Shown here: one piece after another, positions 10,830 through 22,818 of the stretch
Layout of the letters: each line of letters opens with the position of its first letter
Position numbering within the stretch: the first letter of the stretch is position 1
Source: Clusia tigrina
Lineage: Eukaryota; Arthropoda; Insecta; Diptera; Clusiidae
Assembly: GCA_920105625.2 (NCBI GenBank)
Contig: OV050030.1
Location: forward strand, 102,889,698 to 102,953,697
Length of the DNA stretch: 64,000 nt
Direction: 5' to 3'
Notes under the pieces: model-generated
Database searches by the model: none
The model's input: only the letters and a program-made list of their open reading frames with translations
What the model was told of the DNA's origin: nothing
Position numbers and translations under genes: made by a program

Positions 10830-12233
10830 TTGAGTGGGGAACCTTTTTGCATGGACACTTATTTAAAATCCCTCAAAAAACCAGCTGCCAACCCACAAGG
10901 GGAGCCTAAACCAACAACGAGCTTAGTTAGGCAAAAAATAGCCTTAAACTCAACAACAACTTCGTCTTGGACATTTGTCGCCAGACCAAGGATGTCGTCG
11001 GGTGCTACGGTCAAAAGGCCAGCCACGCTCCCAGCCACAAGCGCATCCTCACAAGGTCATAAAACCCCTGCTTCGGGCCACCCCAGCACCAGGGCAGCTA
11101 GGCCGGGTGCTAGGATCGCCCCTCCGTCCATTCCTCGGGCTGGTACAGGGAGAGCTGCGAAAAAATAAGCCAGCTCGGGCCCCAGCACCAATCTCCCTTC
11201 AAGTGCTCGCACGCATGTGAATGCGTCTATACGGGCGTACAGGACCCGGAGGGCCGCCTTCAGGATTCTGCAAAGGTTGGAATCTGCCGACTCCGCTTCA
11301 CTGTCTGATAAAGACAAGGGAGCGCTTGCATGGCCCACCAAAATGTTGGTGCTCGTCCTCAGCCACCCCCTGAGGGTGCGCAGAAACGACAACGGTCGAC
11401 TGAGCATCCCTCCCAATCAGTCGTGCGGGAAACTAAACGCCCACGACTGGCTTCCAAGCCGAGACTGACTCGGCCATTTAATGAGGTAGCCAAAGAGGGC
11501 CTCATCTAGGCAATCGTTGACACTGGAAACAGTGACGGTACCATTTCCCCAGCGAACTGGAAAATGGTGGAGAAGGCTCTTTTCAGGATCTATAGAGACA
11601 TCCTGAGAGCCAATCCTGGCCCATCACCTGTGTGCCGGACGCGGGATGGTAAGGGGCACATGAAGCTCATCGCGTGCTCAGATGAGCGCTCGGCTGAGCT
11701 TTACAAGACGGCCATTTCTATGGTTGGTGAAATCTGGCCGGGGGCCAAGCTTTTAGCTGTTCCCAGAGACCAGATCCCGAACCGCCCGCGTTCTAGGGCC
11801 TGGGCTCCGGCAGAGCACTCCTCGCCGGAAGAAATTCTGGAGTTGCTTAGGCTCAGCAACTACGACCTCCCCACGGATGACTGGAAGGTCGCAAAAATAA
11901 GCGAGCCCAAAGGTAATTCTCGCGAGATCATCATTATTCTTAATGAGGACTCTCTAGCCCCTATTAATGCCAAAAAGGGAGAGATCAACTATGGCTTTAG
12001 TTCGATCTCACTCAAGGTCTATAGGAGCGACAACCAGGGAGCATACAAGCCCCCCCACTCAGGCCGAACCGGATATCACCTTCGATGATGGGGAGAGTTA
12101 CGCTTCGGCCTCAGAATCGGTAGGCAGTTTTTGCGGACGTCCGATAACAAATATCGACGACGTTGGTGATTCTCGTCTGTCAGAAGAGGAGGACGCCAGC
12201 GTGACGATATTGGCTGAGGGTATTACAGATTAA
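10830..12233 (+). pseudogene. LOA ORF1 (Gag-like, DUF4780-type)
   Basis: ORF1 proteins of this clade bind element RNA. The start at 10830 opens a Pro/Ser/Thr/Ala-rich N-terminal part that ends in a stop at 11168. A basic stretch (QKRQRSTEH, RETKRPRLASKPRL) follows in another frame from about 11360. A TAG at 11507-11509 interrupts this frame, which then continues into a folded domain (11564-12000, with PANWKMVEKALFRIYRDIL) resembling the DUF4780 region of LOA ORF1. The acidic tail (EEEDASVTILAEGITD) ends at 12233, 13 bp before ORF2. At least two frameshifts plus the TAG make it non-functional. Confidence 0.75.
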
Positions 12234-12246
12234 CCTTCACCATTCT

Positions 12247-12951
12247 ATGGCTGACTCGGCAGCCCTGATCCTCCACCTGACTCAAAAAGGAGAGGAACTC
12301 ATACTGGTCCAAGAACCTTGGGTCGTAAATGATCAGGTTCGCGGACTCACTATGAGCGGATACCGCACAGTATTCGTGCAGGATCGAGGTAAACCCAGAG
12401 CCTGTACTCTTGTTAAGAACAACATTAACGCTCTTCTTCTTTACAGATTAAGCGACAAGGATAATGTAGCCATGGCTATTTCCACCAACACCATGGCCAC
12501 ATGGATCGTCAGCAGCTACATGGCGCACGACCACGGGCTGACGCCGCCTCCGTATACTTTAAAGCTGCTGGTAGCGGAGGCTAATAGAAAGCGCATCCCC
12601 GTATTCATCGGGGCCGATGCCAATGCACATCACGAGGTGTGGGGCAGCACGTTCACCAACGAGCGGGGTGAGTCACTCTTTGATTTCATTCTTACTAACG
12701 ACCTAGCCATTGCTAACAGGGAGAGAGAGCCAACCTTCATTACCTCAAATAGAAGGGAGGTTCTCGATCTCACCCTTGGCAATAATCACTCGTCTCACCT
12801 TATTTCGAGCTGGCGAGTTTTGCAGGAATGCTTTAGAATTGCGATCTCTGATACGTTAGATACCGGAGGATTCTCAATAAAACCCCTCGGGCTCTGGAAT
12901 GTATTCAGAGGTCGGACGGTATCTGGACTGACTCTGAAACCGACACTGTAG
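12247..12951 (+). pseudogene. LOA ORF2 endonuclease domain
   Basis: The start ATG at 12247 follows the end of ORF1. The APE-type nuclease is nearly complete over about 195 residues: VQEPW (glutamate), FIGADANAHHEVWGS (aspartate and asparagine), RGESLFDFI and EVLDLTLGNN are visible. The final SDHR-type histidine motif is absent because the sequence jumps from SSWRVL into sequence that lies after the linker in copy 1. Copy 1 has the opposite pattern: linker kept, nuclease core lost. Confidence 0.85.
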
Positions 12952-13510
12952 ACGCCCTAATAGAAACACACTTCCCGGGGAATGAAATCTTTGTGGATTG
13001 CAGGTCTTTTGACACCAACCACTCCTTGAGTCACTCAACCCAATTCCAAATGACCAACACGCATATTCAGTGGGCCATCAACAGCTTTAAGCCTTTTAAA
13101 TCTCCCGGGCCTGATGGCATCATTCCCGCGGACATTCAGCACACTGCAAGTGCGGTTGCGCCTTTGCTACTGCATATTTATAATGCATGCCTAAGATGGT
13201 CGTACATTCCCAAAAGCTGGAGAGAAGCTCGAGTAGTCTTCATCCCTAAAGCGGGAAAGTCGACCCACACCAAGCAAGGACTATAGACCAATTAGTTTGT
13301 CCTCCTTTCTTTTGAAACACTGGAAAGAGTCCTTGAAATACAAATCAGGAGCTCTATTAATTCCACGTACCTATCCGAATCAAAACATGCCTATACTAAA
13401 GGCAAGTCTATGGAAACAGCGCTTCACGTGCTCATTGAGCAAGTAGAGAAATCTCTCGCCAACAAAGAATATATTCTTGCAGTATTTCTCGACATAGAAG
13501 GGGCATTCAA
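12952..13510 (+). pseudogene. LOA ORF2 reverse transcriptase, N-terminal part
   Basis: The frame 12993-13286 contains NSFKPFKSPGPDGIIPADI, the usual RT fingers motif, and WREARVVFIPKAGK. It then shifts frame and reaches motif A (FLDIEGAFNNICPS). Immediately after CCCTCCG at about 13525 the sequence jumps to the RNase H side, omitting the block equivalent to 4615-5242 of copy 1 (motif B and YADD). The deletion joint has only 1-2 bp of shared sequence. Confidence 0.85.
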
Positions 13511-14737
13511 CAATATTTGTCCCTCCGGTGGCCCGCAACTGACAAGGCGGTGAACCTTAAACCTCTTGACAAGGTAAGAAGAACAGCAGCGGTTCTGATA
13601 ACAGCGGCTCTGCGTACCACCTCTACCAAAGCTCTATTTGCATTCCTACATTGGTTGCCCACTAGGCTTCTGGTCAGGCAACAAGGAAAATACTCGGAAA
13701 CTAGACTCAATGCTATATCGCGCTGGACTAGGCTGAACCTGGGCCACGCCAATATTCTGCTGCAGGACACGCCCGTACAGACGGACGTGGACTATACGTG
13801 CTCTACACCTAATCTAAACCACGGGTTCGACACTTACATTCCTAGTAGAGAGGAATGGTCCAACAATTTAGTGGTCACTGGTAGTACCATTGACATATAC
13901 ACGGATGGCTCCAAACTGGAGAATAAGGTCGGTTGCGGCATATTCTCCGGAAAACTTGGTATCAAGCTCTCCTATCGTCTCCCTGATCATAGCAGCGTCT
14001 TTCAGGCGGAAGTAATGGCAATATTCCAAGTGTCCAAGTGGCTTATTCGCAATAAAGTATGCGATGTGATGATACGCATATTCACGGACAGTCAGGCGGA
14101 AATCAAGTCACTGGCTGGTGTATTCACTACTTCTAAGCTTGTACTCGATTGTCGCTCCTCCCTGAACGTCGTCTCCGGTAACTCACAGGTTCACATATGC
14201 TGGGTGCCTAGACATTGCGACATTCTAGAAAACTGCGATGCCGATGAATTGGCCAAAATAGGTACGCTGCTCCCTGACATCTCCCCCTCTTTTGATGTAG
14301 GTGTCGCACTGGCCACGGTCAAATGGGCCATAAAACCTGACTACCTTGAGGCAGCTAAAAAAGCCTGGGTAAATGAACATACCTGTAGTGTTGCCAGACA
14401 AACCTGGAGCACTATCGACATTAGGCGTACTAGTCAGCTACTCAATATTAGCAGGAACTCCATTGGCACTATAATAAATGTGTTCACGGGACACTGTCTG
14501 ATCGGGAAACATGCTGAAAGACCAGCACTGCCCTATAACGACTTCTGTCGCAGCTGTGGCTCTGAGGAGGAGGGATAAACAGTACTTCATCTCATGTGTC
14601 AGTGCCCGGCCCTGGCCAGGCGAAGATTAAAATTCCTAGGCTCACCTTACTTCACTTCCTTAACCGAACTATCTTCCATCAACATTAAGGACATAGCCAG
14701 GTTCATTTCGGAATCACTGTGGTTCCCAAAATTCTAG
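13511..14737 (+). pseudogene. LOA ORF2 RNase H and C-terminal zinc finger
   Basis: A 353-codon open stretch (13517-14578) matches 3452-4672 of copy 1. RNase H motifs DIYTDGSKLENKVGCGIF, FQAEVMAI and FTDSQAEIKSL are present; the last motif has changed (WVPRHCDILENCDADELA), with the usual GH/GN positions altered. A TAA at 14576 truncates it after CRSCGSEEEG. The zinc-finger half HLMCQCP and the ancestral TAG at 14735-14737 are still readable beyond it. Confidence 0.8.
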
Positions 14738-14820
14738 ACGGGGGAGTCGCATCGTCATAGTGTGGTACCACAACGAGCCATTGTATGTGCTTAAGTGTGC
14801 TTTTTGCGACAAAGTCACTC

Positions 14821-15838
14821 TTGTAGCATGGAACTATACTTTTATCCTCGTCGTCAATAATAGTAATAAAGGAAAAACAAACTGTTCAGTTTGTGAGTTG
14901 TTCCTAAATTGAAACTTTATTTATCAAAATATCTTACAACTACCTCAGAACATACATTAGTGCACACGAGCGTCCGATGCAATATCGTAACTTAGGAACG
15001 TTGAACCAAAGAACAAATAGAATAGACATTTGATATTAATATATTTGTGCGAGTTCTGCTAGTGTGAGAATGTTTTCAAATTTATGTATGGGGTGGTAAA
15101 AATACAGTGCAACCCACATTGAACTCCAACTATCATAATTCCGCAATTCACTTAACTTCTCTAAATACCTGAAAACATAAATTTTTTTTGATAATTTCTC
15201 ATTGTCAATGAACCCTCAAGATCCATAAGTCGAAATATTGCAGTTGCGTTTAAGTAAAAAAATTAATTCGATAAACTTAAAAATTGTTTTCGTCATTATT
15301 AAAGAAAGAAGCACTACCTCTGTATAATTTTGCGGCATTTTTGACCTACTTTGAAGATTTTTCGGAGATTATTGAACCTGTTGTCATTTGTGAGAATACT
15401 GTAAAAAGGTTTAATTCTCTTTTGACCGGCAATTTCTTAATTTTCGCCTTCCTTTGCTCCTAGATCTAAGTTTAGTGTCCGTTTGCTCTTTCATTCATCG
15501 AATCAACTCCACATACTTCACCACACACACATCAGAAGTGCAAAAATTGGTACTTTTATAAGTTTTCAAAGCTTTTAATAATTTATTTTTCTTGTATATC
15601 GTGAAAAATTAATGACATAAGAATAAGGTAAAGCTCATAAATTAGGTTTACGTTTAAGCAATGAGAAATAAAAAATTATTGCACATTAGTTCTTGGGAAA
15701 CAATAATTTTCGCGGAATTTTATGAAATAAGTGCGGGTTTAACTGTACTAATAATTGCGTGAGCGCCCCTTGAGTTGAGTTTATTCTTACATAAAGTTAT
15801 ATATCTATATACATAAATTATTTTATATACATATACGA

Positions 15839-15840
<2 letters not shown>
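14821..15840. other. Flank of LOA copy 2, shared with arm 1
   Basis: AT-rich, no gene recognised. It is the inverted counterpart of 2297-3297 and the strongest sign that the two LOA loci arose by duplication of one insertion. Confidence 0.6.
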
Positions 15841-15888
<48 letters not shown>

Positions 15889-15904
15889 TCGTACTCGTAT
15901 ATAT
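15841..15904. repeat. (TA)n microsatellite
   Basis: TA run interrupted by ACTCGTACTCGTATATATGT, at the outer edge of arm 2 and directly before a Gypsy LTR. Confidence 0.9.
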
Positions 15905-15908
15905 GTAT

Positions 15909-16504
15909 TGTTACGAAATTGCCCTCTTGACAATTTACTCTGTTACGAAATTGCTCTCCTGACAATTTACTCTACCTCTCTGTACTCGGATTCGTACCAC
16001 TGGATCGTGTAGTAATCAAACAATCGCTGGTTAAATTAAAATAACTAACTTTATTTAACTATTGCTATTTACAAATTTAATATTAGGCTTAAAGTTTACT
16101 TCTTTACAATTTGCACTTTATTTCACAATGAATTTTATCACTTTATTTAATAATTAATTTCATCACTTTACACAATTTCAAATACTGCTAATCTGCTGCT
16201 TAAAATGCCTGATGTACACACTGTTACGGTCTCTGATCTACTGCCTTCGACTTTGAACAGTCTTGTCGCTTTTATAGTTTTCGAAAGGTTGGAGTAGAAA
16301 AATCCACGCAATTCTCGTTTTTTCTAGAATTTTCTATCCACTTCGACAGAAGTCGAGAATATTCTTTTTGATATTACTGACAGATGGTTCTTGAATAAGC
16401 TTTTATTCGAATAGTTCGCATCTTGACTCACAGGGGGCACTCATTCTCCAGATTGGACCCTAAAAGTATGCAATCCCGTTTCACTGATATGCAATCACGT
16501 TTCA
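15909..16504 (-). repeat. 3' LTR of the Gypsy derivative
   Basis: About 596 bp, TG...CA ends. Its first 60 bases contain a partial tandem repeat (TGTTACGAAATTG twice). A purine-rich tract abuts it on the element side. Confidence 0.9.
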
Positions 16505-16518
16505 CTGCCCTCCGCTTA
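16505..16518 (-). other. Polypurine tract
   Basis: On the minus strand AAGCGGAGGGCAG lies immediately upstream of the 3' LTR, the normal position for the primer of plus-strand DNA synthesis. Confidence 0.75.
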
Positions 16519-17510
16519 ATCTTGTTCGTCCCAAACAAGGATAGTACTGCAACCTTTATAAGGAGATAGCCTCTCTAAATGAACGACTTTCATTTTGCTC
16601 CTGGCATTTCTCGCTAACTGGATGCGGTATACTACATCGTTGAGCCGCTTTATCACCTTATAAGGCCCTTCCCAGTGTGTTTGCAGTTTTGGCGATAATC
16701 CACTTTTCCTTTGCGGATCATGAAGCATAATTACTTGCCCTTCCTAAAATCCCTTAGAGTTTACTCGTACATCATATCTGGCTTTCTTTTTATCACCCAT
16801 CAGTTGTGTACGATTTCTGGTGTTTCTATCAATTTCAATCAACTGTTCTCGTTTTTTAGGTATACAACTGCTGCATGGAAGTTCTCTAGACAACTCTTTA
16901 GTCCATTCTTTCGCCAGATCGTCAGGTACCTTTTTATTAGCTAGTATCTTGCTTTTCGGGTCTCGCGGTTGCCTCTCACAGTTTACAATTGCTGAGATTA
17001 TCTGGCACCTTACCTTCTTTTTCGCTATGGTTTCAGCGGTATTTGAAATATTCACTACTTTTTCTGGTACGATTCGGCTCCCAACATCTTCGCCCATTTT
17101 GGCCCGTATAACTGCCTCTGACTTGGGTGCGATTTTTGTCCGCCGCGATACAATGGCTTGTTTAACACCTCTATACGTATCCTCACCAAAGAATAACGGT
17201 ATTTCGGTGTTCGCATATTTCAGCACTCGGCTTTTGAAATCTAGCGTGAATCCATTCTGTATCATAAAATCCACACCTAGGATTACTTCATCCACAATAT
17301 CCGCAACTATAAACTCGTGCGACACTGTTGTGGTGCCGATAGTGATTTTCCGTGTAACTTTTCCCAGTACCGGTGCATCATCTCCAGTTGCCGTACGCAA
17401 ACTTATTCCCTGAAGCGGCTCAATTCCCCGAACGAGATCCCTTCTAATTATGGAATGTGATGCCCAATATCCAATGTTACCACAATTTTTCTTCCGCTTA
17501 TTACACTGTT
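16516..17510 (-). pseudogene. Protease fused to integrase C-terminal tail (pol deletion product)
   Basis: The retroviral-type protease starts at about 17510, where the catalytic triad reads LDIG in place of DTG and a one-base loss shifts the frame. The protease body (ILGVDFMIQNGFTLDF, the usual second hydrophobic strand) is open from 17400. The same frame then passes without interruption, near 16870, into an integrase C-terminal tail (KKKARYD, then GPYKVIKRLNDVVYRI) with one in-frame TAG at 16744-16746 and a stop at 16516. RT, RNase H and the integrase core are therefore missing in a frame-preserving deletion. A fusion protein is not necessarily made. Confidence 0.85.
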
Positions 17511-18905
17511 GGCAGTTAGGCTGTTATTTTTCCGCGCCATCTGAGAAACGAAAATGCTTGGGCCATCACTTGTGGCAGTCCGTTCATTTCCCGGCTTGAC
17601 AATCTTTTCTGATTCCCTAATTCGGACTTTGTCTTGCTTTGGCAATCTTACCGGAGCGTGTGTTGCATAACGTTTCCATCTCAACTGACAATTACGAGCG
17701 ATGTGCCCCACATCACCGCAGGTAAAGCATTTGCCCGTGAAACTTTGTCCGTTCTCGACTCTTATCTGACGGGCTGTGCATTCTGACCTACACACCAATG
17801 CTGCTGTCTCTGATAACAAAGCGCTAGCTACTGTCTCCTTATATGTAGCTTTCTGATTAGTTATCGCAGAACGCTTTTTCTCCGTATCGCGAATGCCATA
17901 TACGAAGGTGTCCATCATACACCTCTCAGTGATCTCTCCTGGGTAGGCAAGATGAGCCAACCGCTCCACTTCCGCCGCAAACTGTTGTAGAGACTCACCA
18001 CTCTTCTGTACCCGTGTTCGTAGCTCTACTTGGTACATCTGCTTCCGGTGTTCACTACCATACTTGCGCTGAACGGCATTCATCAAGCTTTCATAGCAGT
18101 CTCGCTCACTTTCCAAGATAGTTTGAAGCACATCAGCGGCAGCACCTTTCAACGAAACGGTTAATGCAGCCACTTTTTCGCGAGCACTCCAACCATTTGT
18201 CCTAGCGGTAGTCTCAAACTGCATTCTGAAGACACTAAATGTCGTGGTTCCATCATAGGTAGGAGGCTTCAGTTTTGTTGAGGATAAAGCTGGCACAGTC
18301 AATGCACCTTCCTGTAGTAGATGAATTCTTTGTTCTATTTGTTGTTTAATTTCGATCTGCTTCTGCTTGTACGCAATGAATTTTTGTTCTACAGATTTTT
18401 CGAACGATTCCTGCCTTATCTCAATTTCACCAACCTTCCTGTCTACCATATCGGACATTTCTTTCATTTGCTGTAAGTTCTGTTCCGCTAGTTGAGCAAG
18501 TCTAGTTTCACTCTGCTGTAACTGTTCTTTGACAGCTTGAGCATTTTGTTGTAATTGTTGCTGCATCCTCGCATCGGCTATTTGAGCATTTTGTTGTAAT
18601 TGTTGCTGCATCTCTTCATCTCGCTGCTGCATCTTTTCATCTCGCTGCTGTTTGAAGGATTGTATTATCCCGATGAGTACCCTCATGTCAAAGTTACCCG
18701 CGTTAGTTTCTTGCGGTGTTTCTTCGTGTCGAGATGTCGTTGGCTCTTCACATTGGAATTCATGCTCATCGACATCTATACCCTGCTCCACTAAAGCGCT
18801 TCTTAATCGCAACTGTACCTCCGCTTTAAGCCCTTGCGTTTTCAAATTTAAACGCTCAAGCTACTTCTTGAGCTGCTCCAATCTCAGTTTTTCAAATTTA
18901 ACCAT
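17448..18905 (-). pseudogene. Gypsy gag with coiled coil and zinc knuckle
   Basis: The ancestral start is probably the ATG at 18903-18905; a TAG at 18861-18863 interrupts the frame 14 codons later, and the rest is open to 17448 (about 465 residues from 18845). The first 40 residues resemble a SAP-like helix pair. Residues about 60-185 are a Gln/Glu-rich coiled coil (repeated QQQLQQNAQ). A capsid-like region follows (FSVFRMQFETTARTNGWS, AAEVERLAHLAYPG). A CCHC knuckle (CFTCGDVGHIARNC) binds RNA in this family. It is the best-preserved gag in the window. Confidence 0.85.
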
Positions 18906-18928
18906 TGTTTATTACAGATACACGATAC

Positions 18929-18944
18929 CACTTCTGACACCAAT
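18929..18944 (-). other. Primer-binding site
   Basis: On the minus strand TTGGTGTCAGAAGTGG directly follows the 5' LTR, the position and TGG start expected for a tRNA primer-binding site. I do not assign the tRNA. Confidence 0.7.
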
Positions 18945-19510
18945 TGTTACGAAATTGCCCTCTTGAAAATTTATTCTGTGACAAAATTGCCCTCCTGCTC
19001 TAACTCTCTGTACTCGGATTCGTACCACTGGATCATGTAGTAATAAAACAATCGCTGGTGAAATTAAAATAACTAACTTTATTTAGCTATTGCTATTTAC
19101 ACATAATAATATTAATTTGTACTTTATTTCACAATGAATTTTATCACTTTATTTAATAATTAATTTCATCACTTTACACAATTACAAATACTGCTAATCT
19201 GCTGCTTAAAATGCCTGATGTACACACTGTTACGGTCTCTTATCTACTGCCTTCGACTTTGAACAGTCTTGTCGCTTTTATAGTTTTCGAATGGTTGGAG
19301 TAGAAAATTCCACGCCATTCTCGTATTTTCTAGAATTTTCTATCCACTTCGACAGAAGTCGAGAATATTCTTTTTGATATTACCGGCAGATCGTTCTTGA
19401 ATAAGCTTTTATTCGAATAGTTCGCATCTTGACTCACAGGGGGCACTCATTCTCCAGATGGGATCTTAAAAGTATGCAATCCCGTTTCACTGATATGCAA
19501 TCACGTTTCA
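18945..19510 (-). repeat. 5' LTR of the Gypsy derivative
   Basis: About 566 bp, homologous to 15909-16504 and shorter by an indel of about 30 bp in the middle. It ends in CACGTTTCA before the GTAT duplication. Confidence 0.9.
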
Positions 19511-19544
19511 GTATGAATGTGTATATATATATCATCATTCAGTA

Positions 19545-20598
<1,054 letters not shown>

Positions 20599-21532
20599 CG
20601 AGGTGTGATCAAAAAAGAACCGTTATTGTGTGATCAAAAGTATTTATTTATTCATCAACAACTATCTTGTCCCCTTTAAAGTAATTCCCCTCAGATATAA
20701 TACACTTATGCCAGCATTTTTTTCAATCCTCGAAACACTTCTGAAGCGCTTTTTTTGGTATCGCCTACAGGTCCTGTTTCGATTTTTCTTTTATCTCCTC
20801 AATCGTAGCAAAACGCTTTCCTTTCGTCGGTGTCTTCAGTGTTGAAAAGAGGAAAAAGTCAGCAGGGGCCAAGTCCGGTGAATACAGTGGTTGAGGCATG
20901 ATAACGGTTTTGCTTTTGGCCAAAAACAGCTCCTGAGCGATGTCCATGCGACGTTGTTTTTGCTAAAAATTTAGCAATTTTGGAACAATCTTCGTTTCAT
21001 GCCTAAAACATCCGTACAAATTGCTTGGCATGAGCCGAACGATATGCCAACATCATCAGCAACCTCTCTGATTGTGATTCGACGATTATCCAAACTCATT
21101 TTCTTCACTGCGTCAATGTTTTCATCAGTTGTTGACGTGCTCGGGCGACCAGGACGAGCATCGTCATTGACATCTTCTCGGCCTTCCTTACACCGTTTAT
21201 ACCACAATTGAACTTGTGTTCTGCTCATAGTAGACTTGCCAAAGGCCACAGTCAACATTTCAAATGTCCTTGCGCATTTAATTTAATTTTTTACACAAAA
21301 CTGAATACAGTTTCTTTGATCCATTTTTTTCGAATAGTACAAAATCGAAGAGCACACCAAAACACGACTAACCTTTTTATCTGTCAAAAACAAACTGACA
21401 ATCCAAAATGGTTGGTATTGCCAACATATATAACAGACATGTGTACCAACATAACAAAAAAAAAATTCGAACATCGAACATACGTAACTCACGAGAAGAT
21501 GAAACTAACGGTTATTTTTGGATCACACCTCG
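20599..21532 (-). mobile_element. Mariner internal-deletion derivative, copy 1
   Basis: The ends are inverted repeats of about 28 bp starting CGAGGTGTGATC. A TA precedes the left end (20597-20598); the right side reads AA, so one target base has changed. The interior (minus strand) encodes the first and last parts of a mariner transposase but lacks the middle. The copy at 51183-52128 has the same deletion joint. Confidence 0.9.
20765..21258 (-). pseudogene. Mariner transposase, catalytic middle deleted
   Basis: Mariner transposase cuts and reinserts the element at TA. The N-terminal helix-turn-helix region is present (TQVQLWYKRCKEGREDVNDD, then RRITIREVADDVGISFGS). After KQRRMDIAQE the sequence jumps to LFLAKSKT and the third catalytic aspartate motif YSPDLAPADFFLF. 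The first two catalytic aspartates are missing. A small additional deletion after GMKRR shifts the frame relative to copy 2. Confidence 0.88.
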
Positions 21533-22190
21533 AATATACAAAATTGACGCGATTAAAACTGGGACATAGTTTCCGGAATAGAAAAACATGCCATTATGCT
21601 AAGTATGCAACACAAAGACAATTTCAATCCAACATATTTTAAACGAATACCATACCATCAAAAAAGCGTCCACAATCTATGAATAATCTATGCTGTATCT
21701 GACTTATGAACATCTTCTCCCATTATGTTACGCACCTTGGCGTGGTGTGGGGGCTTAAGTTGCAAAGATTCGTCGGACTATTTTAACCCAAGGCGGCCAT
21801 ATACTACTCCCTGGCGGGGCCGCCAGTGTTTTTAGACAGACCGACCGATTAGTAACGAACAAAGATCTACCACGTGAGCGTCTCTTTCCCAGGTTAGGGG
21901 CGGCACACAACGACGTCTGTTTTCTCCATGTTAGGAGCGGTCGGTTTTTTGAGTCTTTTGTGCATTGGGTGGTAGACTGTAAAGAAACCCACGGGGAGGG
22001 GGTGTTTATTCTGTTCTTAGATGTCTGAAACAAACAAGTAAGAGTTTACGGTGCAGGGGGCCGGATCCTCAGTACCGGCGGTAGGTGGTTGGCGAGGAGG
22101 CCACCTGGCGTCGATACCAAGTAACTCCTCAGGCATCACCGTGGTACCCCAGGCCGCGATGTCTGCTAGTGCTACTGGGAGGGTCTCCAA
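21533..22190. other. Spacer and possible 5' region of the next LOA-like element
   Basis: 21533-21730 shows nothing recognisable. From about 21730 the base composition becomes GC-richer, like the LOA elements, but I cannot read a convincing ORF1 or endonuclease start. It may be a decayed 5' region. Confidence 0.4.
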
Positions 22191-22790
22191 GCCAACTTTC
22201 GATAGGCAAGGGGATATTAATATTTTTTTTCTTACTCCCTACAGCACTGGAGACCTCACAACGGTGGTATGCGAGCACAGGCACAAACCTAGTTTGTTGC
22301 TAACGTCCGCATACTTTCCGTACAACGAGGAACGGCCGCCACCGCAGATCTTCCGGCAACTCATCGCCTACGGTGAGTCACGCGGACTGGGCATAGTGGC
22401 CGGCAGTGACGCAAACGGGCACCATGAGCTCTGGGGCAGCACTGATACCAATGGTAGGGGTGAGTCCATTTTTGATTAAATTTTCTCCACTAGCCTAACT
22501 TTATGTAACAAGGGAAATCAGCCAACGTTTCGTAATAGGGTTAGGGAGGAAGAGATTGACATCACGCAGGCCACTGGATCTAATACCATAAGGGTCAACA
22601 AGTGGAGAGTATCTGATGCCTGTTCCTTTTCGGATCATAGGCGGATACGCTTCTCAGTCTACTCCGAGGTAGTGACCCCACGGCTTTTTAGGAACCCAAA
22701 AAAGACTGACTGGTCCAAATTCTCAAGACTGGCGGCCCAAAAACTTTCTTTGATGAAAATCAAGGTCGGCGAAGGGAATCCTAACAATAA
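22191..22790 (+). pseudogene. LOA-like endonuclease domain
   Basis: The readable core (within 22051-22479) includes LLLTSAYFPYNEE, GIVAGSDANGHHELWGSTDT and RGESIFD, with the catalytic Asp/Asn of the SDANGHH motif. A TAA at 22477 replaces the next codon, after which the reading continues in frame with FRNRVREEEIDIT and the histidine motif FSDHRRIRF (near 22630). The N-terminal glutamate motif is not recognisable. Confidence 0.78.
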
Positions 22791-22818
22791 ATAAATAATC
22801 TTTTGAACTATCTATCTT

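Larger units (their letters stand above)
10411..14820 (+). mobile_element. LOA-clade non-LTR retrotransposon, copy 2
   Basis: The plus strand carries a GC-richer 5' region (from roughly 10411; exact end unknown), ORF1, ORF2 and a 3' UTR. The 3' (CCTA)n tail seen in copy 1 has been lost: at 14816-14820 the UTR runs directly into the flank that follows the tail in the other arm. ORF2 has lost the endonuclease-RT linker and a block of RT. From 12040 on it is arm 2 of the inverted duplication. Confidence 0.85.
12040..15840. repeat. Inverted duplication, arm 2
   Basis: Reverse complement of 2297-6860 with differing deletions. The outer edge enters a TA run here and in arm 1. The inner edge is inside LOA ORF1: arm 2 continues with more ORF1 upstream of 12040, whereas arm 1 stops at a Gypsy fragment. 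Confidence 0.85.
15909..19510 (-). mobile_element. Non-autonomous Ty3/Gypsy element with two LTRs and 4-bp target duplication
   Basis: Two direct LTRs bound a 2.4-kb interior. On the plus strand each LTR runs TGTTACGAAATT to CACGTTTCA. The bases GTAT occur just before (15905-15908) and just after (19511-19514), consistent with a 4-bp target duplication, although TA-rich flanks make chance agreement possible. The interior holds gag and a protease to integrase-tail fusion on the minus strand; RT, RNase H and most of integrase are absent. The LTRs differ by indels and many substitutions, so the insertion is old. Confidence 0.9.

Noticed and set aside
21755..22033. 92-codon minus-strand frame as a gene
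   Set aside because: No domain and opposite to the LOA-like element; composition fits chance in GC-richer DNA.
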